A stretch of 7,614 bases of DNA from Frankiales bacterium (GTDB lineage: Bacteria > Actinomycetota > Actinomycetes > Mycobacteriales > SCTD01): the NCBI GenBank assembly GCA_025965735.1, contig JAOPWK010000009.1, positions 1-7,614 of the forward strand. The letters run 5' to 3'. Every line of letters begins with the position of its first letter. The stretch's first letter is position 1. A model generated the notes under the pieces. That model worked only from the letters and a program-made list of their open reading frames with translations. It had not been told where the DNA came from and did no database searches. Below are positions 5,248 through 7,614 of the stretch, in pieces. The translations under genes were made by a program, and so were the position numbers.

Positions 5248-7440
5248 ATGATCCCCGCCGCGCAGGGTCTGGCAGCGACCAAGTTGCGCCCGCCGGCGCT
5301 GCCGGTGGAGCTCGTGCAGCGGCCGCGCCTGGACGCGCTGCTCGACGCGGGCGTCGGCGGCCAGGTCCGCCTCGTCCTCCTCAGCGCCCCTGCGGGGTCG
5401 GGGAAGTCGACTGTGCTCGCGTCGTGGCTCGCCCGCCGTCCAGGGGCGCACGCGTGGCTACAGGTGGAGACGAGCGACTCCGACCCGGCACGGTTCTGGA
5501 CCTACCTCGTGCAGGCCCTGTCCGCCGCGCTGCCGGACCTGTCGCCTCTGCTGGCCGCTGCGGTGGCGAGCTCCGCGGGGGACGAGGTGATGGCAGTGAC
5601 CGCGGTGGTGAACGCCCTTGCGGCTCTGGAGCAGCCGCTGGTCGTGGTGGTGGACGACTACCACCTGATCGAGACCGAGGCGGTGCACCGGGGCGTGGAG
5701 CGCCTCGTCGAACTCAGCCCGGCGGGAGTGACCCTCGTCGTCGCCACACGCAGCGACCCTCCGCTGCGACTGGGTCGCCTCCGCGTGCGCCGGCAGCTGC
5801 TCGAGCTGCGCAGTGACGATCTGCGCTTCTCCGCCGATGAGGCGCCGGCGCTGCTCGGTCCGGCAGCGGCGCTGCTCGACGACGCCGGGCGGGAGGCGCT
5901 GCACGAACGGACCGAGGGGTGGGCCGCCGGGCTGGTGCTGGCCGGGATGTCGCTGACCCGAGCAGCCGACGTCGATGCGTTCGTGGAGGCGTTCGCGGGC
6001 GACGACTCCCTGGTGGTGGAGTACCTCCGGGACGAGTACCTGGCCGCCCTGACGGCCAGCGACCGGGAGCGGCTGCTCGAGACCTCCGTCCTGGAGCAGC
6101 TCACCGGAACGCTCGTAGACGCGGTGACCGGGACGGCCGGTGGTGCGGCCTGGCTCCGGGCGACCAGCGAGCACAACCAGCTGCTCCTGGGTCTAGACAG
6201 CAACGGCACCTGGTTCCGCTACCACCACCTGCTGCGCGATCTGCTCCGGCTCGAAGCCCAGCAGGTGCTCGGGGAGCGCATGCCGCTACTCCACGCACGG
6301 GCAGCCACCTGGTTTGAGGCCGAAGGCGACCGGGGCCGGGCGCTCGTCCACCGGCTGGCGGCCGGCGAAGACGACGCCGCGGCCCATTTGCTCAGGGGCC
6401 AGGGCCCGCGACTGCTGGCGCTGGGTCAGATCGAGACACTGCGCGGGCTGCTCGACCAGCTCGGCGATCGGTCCAGCACTACGGCCTGGGGGGCGCTGCT
6501 GTACGCCTGGGTGGAGTTCTTCGCCGGACGCCACACGCAGTCCGACCGGTGGCTGGATGTCCTCGCCGATGTGTCCCCGGTCGGCACGGACCCGGCACCG
6601 GCCACGGCCGTCCGGATGAACAACGCCTTCGCTCGCGGCGATCTGCGCACGGCACTCGGCCACGCCCGGCAGACGTCCGGCCGGCTGCCGCAGAACTCAT
6701 GCACCGTGGCTGCCGTCACCGGCGTCATCCACACCTGGGCCGGACAGCACGAGGAGGCCCGCGAAGCGCTGCGGTTGGCGGTCACCAAGGCCGTCAACGA
6801 GCGGGTGCCGACCGTGCACCTGATGGCGCTAGTGCACCTGGCCGTCGTAGAGCTGGACGCCGGCTCGGCGGCCTCAGCGCACGCAGCCGCGAGCGCCGCG
6901 GTCGCTGCAGCTGAGGGCTACGGGCTGACCACCTTCCACGGAGTGGCGCCCGCCTACGCCATCCGGGGTCGCACCACATCCGACCGAGTGCAGAGTCGTG
7001 CCGATGCCGAGCACGCCGTGACGACGGCCCTCCGCGCCTCGACCCCGATCGCGCTCGGCTTCGTCCTGGCCACCTGCGGCGACACCTTCCTCGACCTGGA
7101 CGAGCCTCGCGGGGAAGAGCTCCTGGCACAGGCACGCCTGGTGCTGGAGGCGCTCGCCGACCCCGGGATCGCCGGCCGGCACCTGTCTCGGGCAGCAGCT
7201 CGGCACGGATTGACGGGCCACGTCACTCCCCGTGCGGCGGGACGGGTGGAACAGCTCACCGATCGCGAAGCAGCCGTCCTGCAGTACCTGCCGACCGCCA
7301 TGTCGCAGCGGGACATCGCGGCGCAGCTGTTCGTCTCGCTGAACACCGTGAAGACCCACTGCAAGGCGGTCTACCGCAAGCTGGGTGCCAGCGACCGCAA
7401 GGCCGCCGTACAGGCCGCACGCGACCTCCGTCTGCTCTGA
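5248..7440 (+). CDS. MalT-like ATP-dependent LuxR-family regulator (STAND ATPase)
   Basis: The 730-aa product has the MalT/LAL layout. Residues 8-28 give the lead-in LAATKLRPPALPVELVQRPRL. The NTPase follows: Walker A APAGSGKST (47-55), Walker B LVVVVDDYHL (131-140), TRSDPPLRLGRLR (167-179), LRFSADEA (192-199) and TEGWAAGL (222-229). WFRYHHLLRDLLR (322-334) closes the ATPase/winged-helix part. Residues about 340-660 are an Ala/Leu-rich helical repeat region, probably TPR-like and ligand-sensing. Residues 666-730 hold a LuxR/GerE helix-turn-helix (LTDREAAVLQYL, then FVSLNTVKTHCKAVYRKLGA). By family, ATP and an inducer drive oligomerisation on DNA. At 730 aa it is shorter than MalT (about 900 aa), the loss being in the sensor region. 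The ATG at 5248 seems leaderless, with no ribosome binding site. It is divergent from the exporter operon, its likely target along with itself. Inducer unknown. Confidence 0.93.
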   Translation: MIPAAQGLAATKLRPPALPVELVQRPRLDALLDAGVGGQVRLVLLSAPAGSGKSTVLASWLARRPGAHAWLQVETSDSDPARFWTYLVQALSAALPDLSPLLAAAVASSAGDEVMAVTAVVNALAALEQPLVVVVDDYHLIETEAVHRGVERLVELSPAGVTLVVATRSDPPLRLGRLRVRRQLLELRSDDLRFSADEAPALLGPAAALLDDAGREALHERTEGWAAGLVLAGMSLTRAADVDAFVEAFAGDDSLVVEYLRDEYLAALTASDRERLLETSVLEQLTGTLVDAVTGTAGGAAWLRATSEHNQLLLGLDSNGTWFRYHHLLRDLLRLEAQQVLGERMPLLHARAATWFEAEGDRGRALVHRLAAGEDDAAAHLLRGQGPRLLALGQIETLRGLLDQLGDRSSTTAWGALLYAWVEFFAGRHTQSDRWLDVLADVSPVGTDPAPATAVRMNNAFARGDLRTALGHARQTSGRLPQNSCTVAAVTGVIHTWAGQHEEAREALRLAVTKAVNERVPTVHLMALVHLAVVELDAGSAASAHAAASAAVAAAEGYGLTTFHGVAPAYAIRGRTTSDRVQSRADAEHAVTTALRASTPIALGFVLATCGDTFLDLDEPRGEELLAQARLVLEALADPGIAGRHLSRAAARHGLTGHVTPRAAGRVEQLTDREAAVLQYLPTAMSQRDIAAQLFVSLNTVKTHCKAVYRKLGASDRKAAVQAARDLRLL

Positions 7441-7502
7441 GCCACCGGCGCGGACGCTCATCGCAACCTCGAGAAGTGGTGACCAGCAGGACGCACGACG
7501 GC

Positions 7503-7518
7503 CGGGTGCTTGCACCCG
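7503..7518 (+). terminator. Tight GC hairpin downstream of the luxR-type gene
   Basis: CGGGTG (7503-7508) and CACCCG (7513-7518) form a 6-bp stem closed by the tetraloop CTTG, 62 bases after the stop codon. No U-tract follows. It could end the luxR-type transcript. It could instead be a protein-binding palindrome, since GGTGCAAGCAC also occurs at 2606-2616 in the other intergenic region. Confidence 0.35.
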
Positions 7519-7531
7519 CCCCGGTGCAGTC

Positions 7532-7551
7532 AGCGGCATGAGCGGACGTTC
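7532..7551 (+). repeat. Short dispersed repeat, copy 2
   Basis: AGCGGCATGAGCGGA followed by CGTTC matches 501-520 with one substitution, in the same orientation. It lies in the 174-base tail (7441-7614), where I see no convincing gene. An ATG inside the repeat (7538) opens a 25-codon frame to the right edge, but it has no ribosome binding site and no recognisable protein. Confidence 0.5.
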
Positions 7552-7614
7552 GGCGGTGCTCCCGCGGGAGTCCTGGAACGCAGCGCGGAACGCGCCGCTG
7601 GCCCGCGTTTGGCG

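Noticed and set aside
7538..7614. ATG-initiated frame running off the right edge
   Set aside because: Only 25 codons are visible, with no Shine-Dalgarno, and the start lies inside a repeat that also occurs at 501-520. It cannot be supported from this window.

Overview
The window is very GC-rich, with strong G/C bias at third codon positions, GTG starts and a MmyB-type regulator beside a short-chain dehydrogenase. These features point to the chromosome of a high-GC actinobacterium (Actinomycetota); the genus cannot be fixed from the sequence. I find eight protein genes (one cut by the left edge) and no tRNA, rRNA, CRISPR array, insertion sequence or integrase.

Left part (1-2534). A DnaQ-like (DEDDh) 3'-5' exonuclease enters from the left edge on the minus strand; only its first 60 codons are present. 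A non-coding stretch of about 470 bases follows (181-651), carrying one copy of a short repeat. Next is a divergent pair: an SDR-family NAD(P)-dependent oxidoreductase (minus) and a MmyB-like HTH regulator (plus). They share a 146-base intergenic region with a candidate operator. This is a familiar actinobacterial pairing in which the regulator probably controls the dehydrogenase.

Central and right part (2535-7440). A four-gene minus-strand operon runs, in transcription order, from an 85-aa small protein of unknown function to an ABC exporter ATPase (ATGA overlap), an ABC-2 type permease with six predicted membrane segments (63-base gap), and a VOC/glyoxalase-like protein (8-base gap). Facing away from it is a 730-aa MalT-like, ATP-dependent LuxR-family regulator. 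The 94-base divergent region holds two inverted repeats built from the same heptamer, GGGTGAG/CTCACCC. Each repeat overlaps the expected -35 region of one of the two divergent promoters. I read this as a self-contained module: a STAND-type ATPase regulator senses a ligand and controls an exporter plus a possible binding or resistance protein. The ligand is unknown and the whole-module reading is inference.

Right tail (7441-7614). There is no convincing gene here, only a tight hairpin downstream of the LuxR gene and a second copy of the 20-base repeat seen at 501-520. The two copies lie in the same orientation and bracket all seven complete genes. The two regulator genes both appear to be leaderless, with a TANNNT -10 box ending six bases before the start codon.
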